Shown here one piece after another: positions 49,558 through 60,671 of a DNA stretch of 64,000 nucleotides. The translations under genes and the position numbers were made by a program. Location of the stretch: the NCBI GenBank assembly GCA_015501075.1, contig JADNYJ010000187.1, positions 1-64,000 of the forward strand. The letters run 5' to 3'. The stretch's first letter is position 1, and each line of letters begins with the position of its first letter. The notes below the pieces were generated by a model. The model saw only the letters and a program-made list of their open reading frames with translations, had not been told where the DNA came from and did no database searches. Source of the DNA: Gymnopilus junonius (Eukaryota; Basidiomycota; Agaricomycetes; Agaricales; Galerinaceae).

Positions 49558-50130
49558 AAGTTGATGAAAAGATTCAGAGAACAGAGCAAGCGGTATCGTC
49601 ACGGTTCAGTTAGATCCGATAAACTATAAATAATACAGTTGACGTCTCCTCTCGCATTTTCTCTTATCATTCGCCTCAGTCTACACATGCCCATTGACAG
49701 CTCGGCAATTCTTTCTCGCCTCAGCCTGCAAAATAATGTATCCCAACCTCTATATTTTCACCTTTCCCATTCGAAGCGATCTATTTAAAAAAAACTACCC
49801 TATCTTCGCCTCTACTTGCAATAACCCCTATGACGTGTTGCTTTTCCTATTGCTGGGCCTTGTATGCGCATACACAGCAACTTATTCCCCGTGTCTCGCC
49901 TTTGTGCTCTGCATCCAAGAATTACTCCTCATTTACATGATTATCTGTGACTGTCAACATTAACACGCAGGAGCGTGAGCCGTGTGATAGCAAAACATTG
50001 ACTGATTACTCGGCGTTCGCCCCCCTGCATACATCTTGACTTTACGCAACGCTCTCTAAGCTGTTTTCCCTCCAACAATTTCGGCAGCAGTCGTATTGTT
50101 CTGGTCAATCCCCCGTTTTCGGCCACCACT

Positions 50131-51663
50131 ATGACTAGACACAATCGGAAATTGAAGGCAGCTATGAAGAAACTCGGAGATCCTGCCCTTCGCCTGAGTC
50201 CGGAGGTCGTGTCTTACATTTTCCAGTTGTATCTACCCGTAATCTCTTTCGAACCTGGATTTATAGGTCAAGGTTTGCGGACCAAGATCGCCGCTCCTCT
50301 TCTATTGGGCGCTGTATGCAGAAAATGGAGGCATATTGCGTGGTCGACACCGAACTTATGGACCTCCATCCTCATCAACCTCGAGCCCGAGAACTTGTTA
50401 CTCCAGATTCACATGATTCAGGACTGGATACGTCGATCAGGCGAGCTTCCCTTAAAGATCCACGTATCCCAGAAGAGTGTAACCAGCTCCTTTGTTACGG
50501 TGAAGCCCTTGATCGACATGGTCAATGAAGTTTCCAAGCGCTGGTATACTTTACATCTCCATATCATTGCTCAGGGCATTTCTCTATTCAACGGAAGTCC
50601 AGAGTCGAATTCTACTATGCTTCAATCACTACGTTTATTCCCCAGATTTTCGAATCCAGAGGATGAGGACGAGGAAGACAGCCATCCCGACGCGAAATTC
50701 AAGATGCAAAATGTCCACCCAAGCCCGGAAAATATCAATTTCTATGATATGCGCTTCAAGTCGGTGGGCATTCTCTGGAACAATGTTACATCTGCAAAAG
50801 TATCAACCTTTCAAATCGGAGAATGTCTCGAGCTCCTCAAGCACGCCAGGTACTTGAGACACTGTGCGTTCACCTACATCCTCCTTTCAGAGCAGCCCAT
50901 ATTCCCCATTCCTCAATCTCTCATTATCCATGATCAACTGCAGGAAATAAACGTATCTGAGTCGGACACAGAAGCAATGGAACTCATTTTCGGACGAATA
51001 ACTCTTCCGGCTCTACATACGTTATCGATCTCGATCTCGACGCACGACTACGCATTAGCAAAGGACTCATTGAGCACGTTCCTGCGAAGGTCTTCTTGTC
51101 AATTAAAGAATTTCGAATTATCTGATTCTCACCTGATGAGCGAGACCCTTTTATCTCTTCTCGATGACATGCCTACCCTCCAGAACCTGTCCCTACTCCC
51201 AAATGGACCGTCAGCGCACATCCTGGCTGGACTTTTGGAGCGATTGGTGCGGAACAGTTCGGAAGATGCTGGGGTCGACTTTCTCCCCAAGTTGGAATCC
51301 TTTCGATATCAATGGCAGACTTATCGTGGGTATAATTCAGTTCCAGGGCTCACCTGGTCTCTCATCTTGGAGGTCCTTGCTGGTGCTGAATCTAAGGACA
51401 GCGACGCTCAACCTCGAAGGCCATGGGGCGTATTTCATATAGATTTCTTCCGAGCCAATTCAAATGAACCACTCTTTATAATCGATAAAGAGTTGATTCC
51501 TCGTTTGCGTTCTCTACTGGATGATGGATTGGATTTGAAGTTTAGATATCCGGACGAAAATTTGGATTTGATTAAAGAGTCGATGGAGTATTATGGATTA
51601 TCAAATTTTGGAGAGGAGGAAGAGGAAGAGGTCATAAGTTCTGAATTTTCTTTTTCTGATTAG
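50131..51663 (+). CDS. F-box/LRR-like protein, intact single-exon copy F6
   Basis: One 510-codon frame with no intron. The F-box is GDPALRLSPEVVSYIFQLYL, followed by GAVCRKWRHIAWSTPNLWTS, the block that follows the F-box in this family. The rest is LRR-like with an acidic insert (NPEDEDEEDSHPDAKF) and a strongly acidic C terminus (GEEEEEEVISSEFSFSD). It lacks the cysteine-containing N-terminal segment seen in F2-F4. The F-box should bind Skp1 and the LRR-like part should select substrates for ubiquitination. It is the only complete member of the array besides F7. Confidence 0.82.
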   Translation: MTRHNRKLKAAMKKLGDPALRLSPEVVSYIFQLYLPVISFEPGFIGQGLRTKIAAPLLLGAVCRKWRHIAWSTPNLWTSILINLEPENLLLQIHMIQDWIRRSGELPLKIHVSQKSVTSSFVTVKPLIDMVNEVSKRWYTLHLHIIAQGISLFNGSPESNSTMLQSLRLFPRFSNPEDEDEEDSHPDAKFKMQNVHPSPENINFYDMRFKSVGILWNNVTSAKVSTFQIGECLELLKHARYLRHCAFTYILLSEQPIFPIPQSLIIHDQLQEINVSESDTEAMELIFGRITLPALHTLSISISTHDYALAKDSLSTFLRRSSCQLKNFELSDSHLMSETLLSLLDDMPTLQNLSLLPNGPSAHILAGLLERLVRNSSEDAGVDFLPKLESFRYQWQTYRGYNSVPGLTWSLILEVLAGAESKDSDAQPRRPWGVFHIDFFRANSNEPLFIIDKELIPRLRSLLDDGLDLKFRYPDENLDLIKESMEYYGLSNFGEEEEEEVISSEFSFSD

Positions 51664-52121
51664 ACATATGGAGGTAATCACGGCAGTAAAGCAGACGTAT
51701 TCCGTCTTCTGTCTTCTAGTGTTCTGGATGGAATATAGTATATTAGTAACAAATGGTAGGGCGATGTGGACGTATGACTCCCAAATTTACTGCGCAGATC
51801 CAGGGATACTTGGACGGGACTGACAGATTCGACTCCCATGGGAGGCAGTGCCCTTCGCCATATTTGATTCGACTAATTTCCTTGAATTCACAGCGAAGCA
51901 CACCAGTGCCGTTTGTTCGAGCCCTGAGCGTTTGCGATTGAGTGCATCAGAGCGATCCGCAAATAGAATATAGATTTTCGTGATTGGCTGAACAAGTGCA
52001 CAATGCAGCACAGCATCATTGTTTAATTTACCTGTACCTCACACGACACAGCTTCAGTGCATCGCACTGGATCTTCTGCATTCACCTTTGTACTTGCTCA
52101 ATACGTCGAGTGGTAGAGACG
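51664..52121. other. Intergenic stretch upstream of the MLKL-like gene
   Basis: 458 bp with no recognised gene or repeat; promoter of the next gene. Confidence 0.45.
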
Positions 52122-53260
52122 ATGCCTCGAATTTCTCCTCCCTTGAAACCGTTGGTCTCTCCTTGGACACCAACAGACAACCCTACTCGAGTAGACCGCG
52201 CGGCTAATTACACATTGGAAGGATTTCGACTTGTCATAGAGACGGTGCAGAGTGTTCCTGGGATGTCTGCCATTCCTTACCTCAATGAAGCCGCCGCAAT
52301 TGCATTGCGGATCTTGATAATTGTTCAGGTGCGTTCTTATACCAGAGATCTATATAATAGTGGCTTAAGGATCGTTTGCGCAGGACGTAAGAAGTCGGAA
52401 TAATGCCTTTAACGATCTTGCGAGAGACGCCTGCGGACTTGTGTACACCATCGCCATTGAATGCCAAAGCATGATTAAAGAAGGTCACAATGTACCTGTG
52501 AGCGTTCAAATTCACATTTCGTCCCTTGCAAGGTTTGTATATAAATATCGATGGTCGATACGTTTGACCCTTCTCTGATGCGCTCCACAGAAATCTTGCA
52601 GAAGTTGAGAAATTCGCCCAAAAGAAAGTCGAACGCAATACATTCAAAAAGATAATATTCCATTCCAAGGATATGGACGAGATAACACGATACCGACAGC
52701 TTCTTCGACAATCTCTAGACGTATTTGGCGTGAGTGTTCTTATTTTATTGAGAATTGAAAATATGTTTATGATGTTAACTTGAATTGGTCTTCAGATTCA
52801 AACCAATATCTCCATCCAAGAAAATCTCAGTCGTATACTAGCAAGCATTGACAAGCAGGGGCAGGAATTGAAAGAAAACAGAAATAAGCATGAAGAGGAA
52901 CAAAGGCGTGCAACGGAGGAGATTTCGTCCCGACTAGAGACTCTTCGTATCCAGGAGGAAGATCACCAAGCCCAACGGCGATTGGAGGAGTATCGAAAGA
53001 GAGAACTCGAAGAGGCAGAAAAGCAGAAAAGGAAGGCGGAGCAAGCAAGACGGGAGGCAGAAAAGTTTGCAGAGGACCAGGATGAAAACGAAGGTCCATC
53101 AGAAGAAATACACCCTCCCCTTTCAGCACTTTTGATACTTTCACAAGTGCTGAAAAGTGAGAAAGGGGAAAAGGACCTGGTCCTTTCAAGAATTACCTCG
53201 CGAATCCTTGCAAAACTATTAAAAGGGCAAAAGGACCGAAAAGCTTCAGTATATCATTAG
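52122..53260 (+). CDS. MLKL-like four-helix (HeLo-type) N-terminal domain protein with coiled coil
   Basis: Exons 52122-52329, 52382-52532, 52591-52729 and 52796-53260. The first reads ANYTLEGFRLVIETVQSVPG and SAIPYLNEAAAIALRILIIV. The second gives NNAFNDLARDACGLVYTIAI, the third KNLAEVEKF-type helix text (read as RNLAEVEKFAQKKV) and RYRQLLRQSLDVFG. This pattern is that of the four-helix domain found at the N terminus of many agaricomycete NLR-like proteins and similar to the MLKL and HeLo cell-death domains. The C-terminal exon is a long charged coiled coil (EEQRRATEEISSRLETLRIQ), with no NACHT or kinase part. It could be a stand-alone membrane-targeting effector or a regulator; function is inferred from the fold only. 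Confidence 0.65.
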
Positions 53261-53329
53261 CCACAAATGTACCACTCCTGCTCGCAAAAGCGATTGGAAA
53301 TAGATACAATCAGTAATATATGAACCTTA

Positions 53330-54639
53330 TTAAGCATTAATAGTGGTCTCGTTACTGTCCTCGGTCATATCCACAGCATCCTGAGCCTCAGCGTCGTCCT
53401 CGATCTCGAAATCAGACTCGACCACCTCAGCCTTTGCGGTAGCATCAGCTGGGGCAGCGTCATCGCCAGACGACGACCTCGACCGCTTTTTACCTTTCAT
53501 GACAGCAAACGCATGCGCAGCTATCATGATTTCCTTCCACTGCTTGTCCGACAGCTTCTTAACAACCCGCTCAATGTCGCTCGTTGGCGTGGGTCCTTGA
53601 ATCGTGTATGGTGGGATCGTATCGGGGGCTTTGGATGCATCGCGCATCTCGCTGTCACCCCAGTTGTCACCGGAAAAGTCACTGAATGGGCGCGCCGGGC
53701 AAGTGTAACTGCTTGAGCTCCAACGCGCTATCGCCCTATATGCCTGAGAGGAATCAGACCTGAGAACTCACATGACAAGGAAGTCAACAAATCGAGCACT
53801 CACTGATTGGATAGCCATGATAAGCGCGCACCAGTGGGTCGCGTTTCCTCCTTGAGATGGGTTGGAAGAATGTTAATACATCCAAGATGGTGGCCTAGAG
53901 CACAAGCTATGACGGGGTGGCAGAATATGTTCTGAAATGTGGAATAAGTGACAATAAAGAACAACTATCCAGTTACTCATACCGTTTTCACTCCGGCCTG
54001 ACCAGTAAGATCATCCCCATCAATGAAGGTCTTGTAATAGAAAGGACAGCACTTGAAGGTTCCACTGAGAGCCCAATGACACCAGGCGCTGATGTACTCG
54101 GCCGAAGAATCCTCGAGCTCGGAGATGAGCGTATTTTCCATGTAGTCGATGGTGACTTGGCCAATCTTGTTGCGCCACGTTGTTAGTACGTCTTCAGCCT
54201 AAGAGAAAAGGTTAGCATATCGAGGGCGAGCATGGCACAAATGACTTACAAGTTTGAGGACAATCTTCTTCCCTTCTGTCGTGCTCGAGAATGGATGCTG
54301 CAATGGGAAGTGGCGATAAAAGATGTGATTCATCTTGAACCTGATCTGTGAAGTGACCAGCAATGTATTGGGCCATGAACTTGGCTTCATCATACAAGGG
54401 GTGGGCTTCGAGATCCTTCAGTGTGCAAGGATTGTTGTCTGATTTGACTGACAGTTCACGGAGTCTCTTGGTGCGAAGTGTTGTAGACTCTAAAAGCTAT
54501 AGGTTGCTAAGATGCTTGTAATGTCAATGAAAGCACAAAAACTCACCGCGTTTTTGGATACTTCAACTTCTTCCTCTTTGACAGTCTCAAGCGCGCTCTG
54601 GCCATGAGCACGATCATGATGCACTGTTGCGTTGGCCAT
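53330..54639 (-). CDS. DUF6532-type protein (5' end uncertain)
   Basis: The deduced exons join well. From the 5' side: MANATVHHDRAHGQSALETV, an intron, KRLRELSVKSDNNPCTLKD, AKFMAQYIAGHFTDQVQD, FKMNHIFYRHFPLQHPFSST, WRNKIGQVTIDYMENTLISE, SAWCHWALSGTFKCCPFYYK and LIMAIQSAYRAIARWSSSSY, FSDFSGDNWGD. The C terminus is acidic (VESDFEIEDDAEAQDAVDM). This pattern fits the DUF6532 family, common and often amplified in agaricomycete genomes, of unknown function. The upstream frame stays open beyond 54639, after a possible splice acceptor near 54699, so the N terminus could be longer. Confidence 0.65.
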
Positions 54640-55194
54640 CTCGGGAGGTGTATTAAGTGCCAGTGCGGGTGGAGCCTGAGGACTGGCACTCCATATCTGA
54701 TGGGCAAATACAGGTCAACATGAAATTTTCTCGAGCAAGGCGTCTTTCCTCACCTGTAGGATAAGTTGAAATGCACACTAGACGAGTTCCAGGGAGAGGT
54801 AGGCAAGAGATCATGGAGGGAAAACCCAACGAAGATGAGCAAGTCAGAAGAATTGTACACGAGTGACGCATGGGAACGTCAGGCACTGGGTATAATCAAC
54901 ACTATTTTTGGACAATTTTCCAAGTTGTGCTGGCACAGTGGTAAGTCGCGATTATGTTTTTGGTATGTTCGCAGGTTCGATCCCCAGCTCGTCCCAATCA
55001 CTCGACTTGGCAAGTATGCCTTTCAGACCATGAAAGCAGGTAAAGTATGAGAAGTGGATGTATCTGACTTCATTTGAATTTCATGGTTTGTTCAAAGTCG
55101 ATAAAAGGGGGATAAAAGTGACTTGAAAGTATAAGTACTAAAAGTACATGGGCTGTATTTCTTCTGATGTCGAAAGGAAACACACAAGCCTCAT

Positions 55195-55572
55195 ATGTCG
55201 CCAGGACCCAACGGCGGTTATTACGGCCATGCATCCAGCCCGCCGCCCTATCCCATGGGCCCATTCGGCTACGCTCCTCCTTCTCCATACCTATACCCCG
55301 GATACCCTTCTTCTCCTTATACCACCCCGTCTCCAATACCCTCCATGAGCAATATTTCCGGGAGCGCTATTTCATTTGGTGGTGCGCCCGCGTATGTGAA
55401 CAACGTCAATTCTGGAAACGTATCGAACACGGTCATTACAAACTCAATGAATGGATATCCTTCCAGAAGGGAATCGCGTACGTCAGTTTAAATGACAGCT
55501 TTTCCCAGATACTCACTAATATCAAATTTAGCCCGGAGGATGGCTCATAATGCAGAAGACGCTGATAACTAA
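55195..55572 (+). CDS. Small Pro/Gly/Tyr-rich protein, two exons
   Basis: Starts MSPGPNGGYYGHASSPPPYP and is rich in Pro, Gly, Tyr and Ser up to NSMNGYPSRRES. An intron (about 55479-55531, GTACGT...TTTAG) joins it to PRRMAHNAEDADN and a TAA at 55570-55572. About 110 residues, likely disordered. Family unknown. Confidence 0.55.
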
Positions 55573-55826
55573 TGTCGAATTGGCCGTATACCTGGAATAC
55601 GGGCGACTCGTGGTTCTAAATTCCCATTAAGAACAACATTATCTTAGATTGAACGAAACGTCGATGAGAGTGCTCACAGCAGCTCAGTTTCGGAATTGGA
55701 AGTAAGAGGCCGAATGCCGAGTCACCCCGTCTCCGCGTGATCGTGATGTCACATCACCGCGTCCGCCGCCGTCAACGATCACTTTCGTGGTTGTGACAAC
55801 GACTCTAACCACAAACTATCCCGAAC

Positions 55827-57532
55827 ATGGCTCGCTCAGACTACGGCTCGGAATCGGATGAATTTGAGTCCAGTACGGCGGAAGTTGATTCCTCAGACTC
55901 AGACGACGACTTTATAGCTGGAAGTAAGCGTAAAAGAAAACCGAATATTCGCGTCAAAGGATTGGTGAAAACTCCACTGAAACCAACGTAATTTCAGCAC
56001 CTCTTTACCTTCGTCACTCTAATTGAATAACGTAGATACAATGCCCAAGTTACTGAGTCCGCGAATGATGGGCTTAACGTGTCTGAAAAGGCAAATTCAG
56101 GTAAGCTTGCCATGACACGTCGTCTGTCTATTAGTGACGCTACTCCTCGCACAGTTGAAAAAGCCGACAAGAAAACTGTAAATGTTTCGATTTAATACCA
56201 TTTCTCAGCTGCTGAACTTACATTGTGTACTTCAGATCGACAAAATTCACAAAGCTATGGACTTAGCTAACCACCATGGTACCGGTGAAGCGGAGGCTAA
56301 AGCTGCTATGCGTATGGCTATGAAATTAATGACTGCCGAAAACATTACGCAGGCAGATCTTATTGCTAATGAAGCTGCGGAGGAGCGTTCAACACGAGCG
56401 GGCCATAGTTCTGTCACAATCAGGTCGACCAAGGGCACGTCAGTGAGGCGTCAGCGTTGGTATATTCCCGCTGCTGGTGCGGCATGCGAAGCCTTCGACA
56501 TTCAATATTATACAGAGAGTTATGGAAGTTATTTGAAATATGTCTTCTATGGCCTGGCGGACGTTTGTTCTTCTTTCATCTCTCTTCAGTTGCTTTACTG
56601 ATCACCATTGCTTCAGAACACTGTAGCCGCCGCCCTTTCATTCGAGATGTTATACAATCAAATTGAGAACTGGGCACTCGAAAGGAAGGGTGAGCTTAAA
56701 GGTCAGATTGCTGGCAATAGCTATCGTCTGGGCGTCTCTCGACGAGTTCTCAGGATGAGAATCACAAGGCGATGAAGAAAGCAGAAGAGGACGAGAAACG
56801 GCGGGTCAAAGAGGAGGAGGAATACAGGGCCGCTGAGATTGCTCGACTTGATATGCCCGTTGTTGCCGCTACAGTGGAGGAGGAAGCTGCAATGGGAAAA
56901 ACGTCCACAGTTTCTTCGAAGATTGAAGATGTTCCCGACAAGGATTCGCGGCATCCGTTGCCATACCATGCTGGTGAGTCTGTTCGCATCTATGCCTTTT
57001 TTTGAAATGCAAAAATCGACTCAATTTTACTTATGTGCCTATAGACGATTCCGGTGATAATCATGGTCAACCTTCCTTCAACCAGCACTATGATGACGGC
57101 GATGACGATGACGATATGAATGCCGACTTTGACCATCGAGATGCAGGCGCTTTCGACTTTGACCTTGATGCACTCGAAGCAAAAATCAGAATCAAAGCTG
57201 AACAAGTCGACCCCCCTCTCCCAACATTCCCATTAACCAATCACCAACGCTCTCCAACCGTCGAACCTGTCGTCAAGGCAGAACCCACAGAGGACGAATC
57301 GCTGAAATGGGCGTCCGCCATTCAACTACGTACATTCAAGGATAATGCAAAGGCGATCGCCCAAGACTACATCAAGAGCACGGGTCAGAAGCTCAAGAAG
57401 GGACGGAAGTTGAAAAGTGTCCAGCGTGATAAGACGGCTTTCAACAAAGGCTGGGATGATGGGAAGAAGGTGGATCTGAAGCGAAGGAGGATTGATGATG
57501 AGGCGTGGAAGGAATGCAAAGCTGAGAGTTGA
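55827..57532 (+). CDS. DUF2786-type nuclear protein with acidic and basic regions
   Basis: Starts MARSDYGSESDEFESSTAEV and has a basic patch SKRKRKPN. A middle exon carries KIHKAMDLANHHGTGEAEAK and MRMAMKLMTAENITQADLIA, matching DUF2786. Then RQRWYIPAAGAACEAFDIQY and NTVAAALSFEMLYNQIENWA follow. The C-terminal exons are charged, with a helix-prone KKAEEDEKRRVKEEEEYRAA, an Asp-rich run and LKWASAIQLRTFKDNAKAIA, ending KKVDLKRRRIDDEAWKECKA. The frame changes near 56752 (AGGATG; one more G would fix it). Function is unknown in this family; the basic and acidic patches suggest nuclear location. Confidence 0.75.
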
Positions 57533-57689
57533 GAGTTGAACGTCGAGAGCGAGGTGATTTACTTCAAAATTTCTATTATCTACGTTTAATTCCTATATTC
57601 TAGACTTTTGCCCACTTAATCTGTTCCCTATTTCCTCTTCCAAATATGCCCATAGTCTTATCAATAACGTTTACACCGTGCTGGTAGGA

Positions 57690-58279
57690 TCCGAAAAGAT
57701 CCTTCCAACAATAACCAGGTCAATGTGCCATGGTTTAACCTCTTGCGCAACGAAAGTCCTTTAGGCAGCATACTGATAACACTAGGGTCAATGACAACAA
57801 CAACAATGCGCATGATGTCGACGATGACACTATCGACCCAGATGATGACAGTGACGATTCGGATAATGACATGTACGTCCAGCCCAACTTTGACCACCTG
57901 GATGAAACTGCCCAGGACATCGATGTGGATGCGCTGCAGAAAAAAATCAAGATCAAGGCAGAGCAGCCTAAAAACGATTCGCAAAGCATGCTCTCCACCG
58001 CAAATTTCAAAGTGAAAGAAGAGCTCCAGGAGGTGGATATCGCACTTGCTGATGAAGGCCTCAGCTGGACTTCCGCTCTCCAGTTACGCACATTCAGGAA
58101 GCACTCGCAAGCTATTGCAGATGATTACCTCAAGAGTCTAGGAAAGAAAATCCGCAAAGCTGAAGTGGAAGAAATTCAAGCACGATAAGGAAGCCTATCG
58201 GAAAGGGTGGAAGGACGGTGAGAGAGTTGATCTGAAAAGGAGGAAAATCGAAGACAACAAGAACAAGGAAAATCTTTGA
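57690..58279 (+). pseudogene. Partial duplicate of the 3' end of the DUF2786-type gene
   Basis: Follows its parent by about 160 bp. It repeats the Asp-rich region, then DALQKKIKIKAEQ (parent DALEAKIRIKAEQ), LSWTSALQLRTFRKHSQAIA (parent LKWASAIQLRTFKDNAKAIA) and, after a one-base frame change near 58160, EAYRKGWKDGERVDLKRRKI (parent TAFNKGWDDGKKVDLKRRRI). The DUF2786 part is absent. Divergence is clear, so the duplication is not recent. Confidence 0.75.
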
Positions 58280-58446
58280 ATGAAGAGGCTCTAGAAATGA
58301 TTGGTCGTTAATTTTCCATAACTTTTATGTGGTAACAAAATTTTCAATGGCATAACGTTCATAAGTTCGTTTGGTAAACCCGTAACAAAACGTAAGTACT
58401 AGTACTCAACACGGAAACAGTATTTGAAGCTGCTACTTGATTCCTT

Positions 58447-59868
58447 TCAGAATCCGAGCTCACGAATCCCGGGCTCGCCGAATATCTCACAAAAAAGCTT
58501 GCTATACTGTTCCCCTGAATTCTGAGGATCGTACAAAATCAGGCAGTTCCCTTTCTCGTATCCATTCAACATTTTTTTCCCAAACCAAAAACGTCTTGGA
58601 TATTCATTCTTTTTATCCTTCTCTGGATCATAATGCGTGCCCCAGACTACGAAAGAGGGTGCGCCGACGAAAACTGTCGATACTCCCAAACGGCACTTCT
58701 CGAGCGCCGTATTATTCACCGCAGCGACTTTGTGTAGCAACGCCCGCATGGTGAGTAAGAAGTCATCGTTGTTGCCAATCCCGGTGAAGGTGACTTCCTC
58801 GATGGATTGGAGAGATGGGAGCATGTAGAGGTCTAAACAGATTGAAGGACGAAGGGTTACGTCGCAGATATTGAGGCTTTTCAGGGAACACTTTGATCGC
58901 CACAAGAATTGGGTGAGTCGTTCACATCTGTCAGGAATATGTGTGAGCCCCGCAATGTCTAATTCGCGAAGATTTGGCAGGATGAGATGCGTCAGAATAT
59001 CGAAACCTTCGTACCCGCTACTTAGGGAAAGTTTAGTCAGATTTGGCATCGTATAGTGCGTGTCTGGGTCCAGCTTGTCAGTTTCATCTTCTGCGGCATA
59101 GACCTGTAGCACAAGTGCAGTAGCTGAGATGGAACGGCGGATGATCTCTAAAACTTCTTTGGATAACATCTTCCATCGCCGCAAAGTCACGCTTGTCCGC
59201 AGCCGTTCCAATGGAACTTTGGATAAGTCAAGCGCGCTACTCATGTCGTCTAGGGTCACTTCCCGAAGTTCTGGGAGACTAGACATCCAGTTCAAGAGAT
59301 CAGTGAGCTGATGAGGCGGGGCCGAGCTGACGGATTCGTCTAGCTCAATCTGCAGGTTATGAATACCGGAGCCCATGACATTCCCAGTCGTCCTTTTCAA
59401 GTATGGATGGAGATCAGCCAGCATAAAGTTGTCAACCACCAGGGACAATGAGTGAAGATGATGCTCGTGTGCGAGGCTGATACGAAGCATCCGTCCGGCG
59501 TATACAGCCGCCTTCTTCTCCTTGACCAGACTCGCCTCTCGCGCAGCTTGGCAATGGACGATGTCGAGCGGGACAGTCCCAGACAACGAGATCCAGGTCA
59601 ACATAAACTTGCAGGCCATCGCACCTTTCGCTTCCGTGGTATATTTGGGTACGGAGACGTTGTTCCACAGCCAATGCGTGCGCAGGGCGACGGATTTCCA
59701 CTTCTTGCATACTTTTAGCAGGGTAAACGGGAAAGATTTCTCGTCTAGGTCGGCAGGTGTTCCATGGTGTTCCATGCCGAGAGCGAAAATGTGCATTAAA
59801 AGGTGATTAGGAAGGTGGTGGAGAGTGGCGTGAATAGGCGCATTGGTGATAACAACGGGCCTGTGCAT
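58447..59868 (-). CDS. F-box/LRR-like protein, intact single-exon copy F7
   Basis: One 473-codon frame without intron. The F-box is HHLPNHLLMHIFALGMEHHG, followed by FPFTLLKVCKKWKSVALRTH. The rest has LRR-like periodicity (for example LTKLSLSSGYEGFDILTHLI and LPNLRELDIAGLTHIPDRCE). It is distinct from the F1-F6 group: it lacks the AHDPFIHRLPPE block and belongs to another F-box subfamily. A typical SCF substrate adaptor. No sign of damage. Confidence 0.8.
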   Translation of the reverse strand: MHRPVVITNAPIHATLHHLPNHLLMHIFALGMEHHGTPADLDEKSFPFTLLKVCKKWKSVALRTHWLWNNVSVPKYTTEAKGAMACKFMLTWISLSGTVPLDIVHCQAAREASLVKEKKAAVYAGRMLRISLAHEHHLHSLSLVVDNFMLADLHPYLKRTTGNVMGSGIHNLQIELDESVSSAPPHQLTDLLNWMSSLPELREVTLDDMSSALDLSKVPLERLRTSVTLRRWKMLSKEVLEIIRRSISATALVLQVYAAEDETDKLDPDTHYTMPNLTKLSLSSGYEGFDILTHLILPNLRELDIAGLTHIPDRCERLTQFLWRSKCSLKSLNICDVTLRPSICLDLYMLPSLQSIEEVTFTGIGNNDDFLLTMRALLHKVAAVNNTALEKCRLGVSTVFVGAPSFVVWGTHYDPEKDKKNEYPRRFWFGKKMLNGYEKGNCLILYDPQNSGEQYSKLFCEIFGEPGIRELGF

Positions 59869-60671
59869 GTGGAAAAAAGGACCCCGAAGAAGTTGAGCAT
59901 GACGGAGAACTTTGATAATGGGGTAGGGATAACTTACGATCTTGTACCGACCAGAAGGCGTTTAGAGGGCGAGGCATGGGAGGGTGTCATCCTTGAAAGG
60001 TTGGGAATGGGAAAGAAAGATCGTCTCTTGTCCGATAGTTATATTCCGACTGTGTAGGCCCATCTGGCCAGAAAAACAACAGCATGTTATGTGATAATCA
60101 GTGCTTCCATTTTACTGGAATGATAGCCTATTTTAGCAATGACTCCAAAAAACGTACTTGTTGCCATGCACTCCCATCTGCCCGACAGACCATTAGGGGG
60201 GCTCTCAGAGTATCCGAGCTCCCCTATTGTTATGTGCTGTATCGATTATTGTATCCGTACTTCTTTATCACCGATTGTTAAAATTTTTGAATGGCCAATA
60301 AATCAGGTTAGGGCCCCCGTAACAGAGGTTTTTACCGTAAAGAAGATATAGAAAGATAGACGAAGGGGCGAAGAACTTGATGGAAGAGCACGGCAGTGTT
60401 GGTCGCTCCAGTTCAAGTTCCGGGTTCGGTCGAATGTCCGGTTGACGTTGACGTGTTCAGTGGCGGGTCATTCGGACCGGGCGAACCAGCTAATTGCACC
60501 GCTGACTATGACGCAGGACGCCCAAAGCACCAGTGTTGGACAGTCATGGCTAAATGGCCGAAGTCATGACCTGATGTTTGTAACTTGGTCATGACTAGTC
60601 ATGACTATCGAAATGACCTGACTTGACTGATGGCGCAATTTCATCACGTGTATGTGGGTAAGGTCGGTCCG
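59869..60671. other. Intergenic stretch 5' of F7
   Basis: No gene was recognised. Between about 60540 and 60630 the word TCATGAC or its relatives recurs several times. The stretch may include the end of an element whose other end is outside the window. Confidence 0.4.

Noticed and set aside
52498..52590. Frame break in the MLKL-like gene after HNVP
   Set aside because: Using the donor at 52533 rather than 52498 restores the frame (SLAR-NLAEVEKF), so no indel is needed.
53330..53716. Plus-strand ORF at 53513-53716
   Set aside because: It is the antisense shadow of the DUF6532-type exons, which join cleanly on the minus strand.
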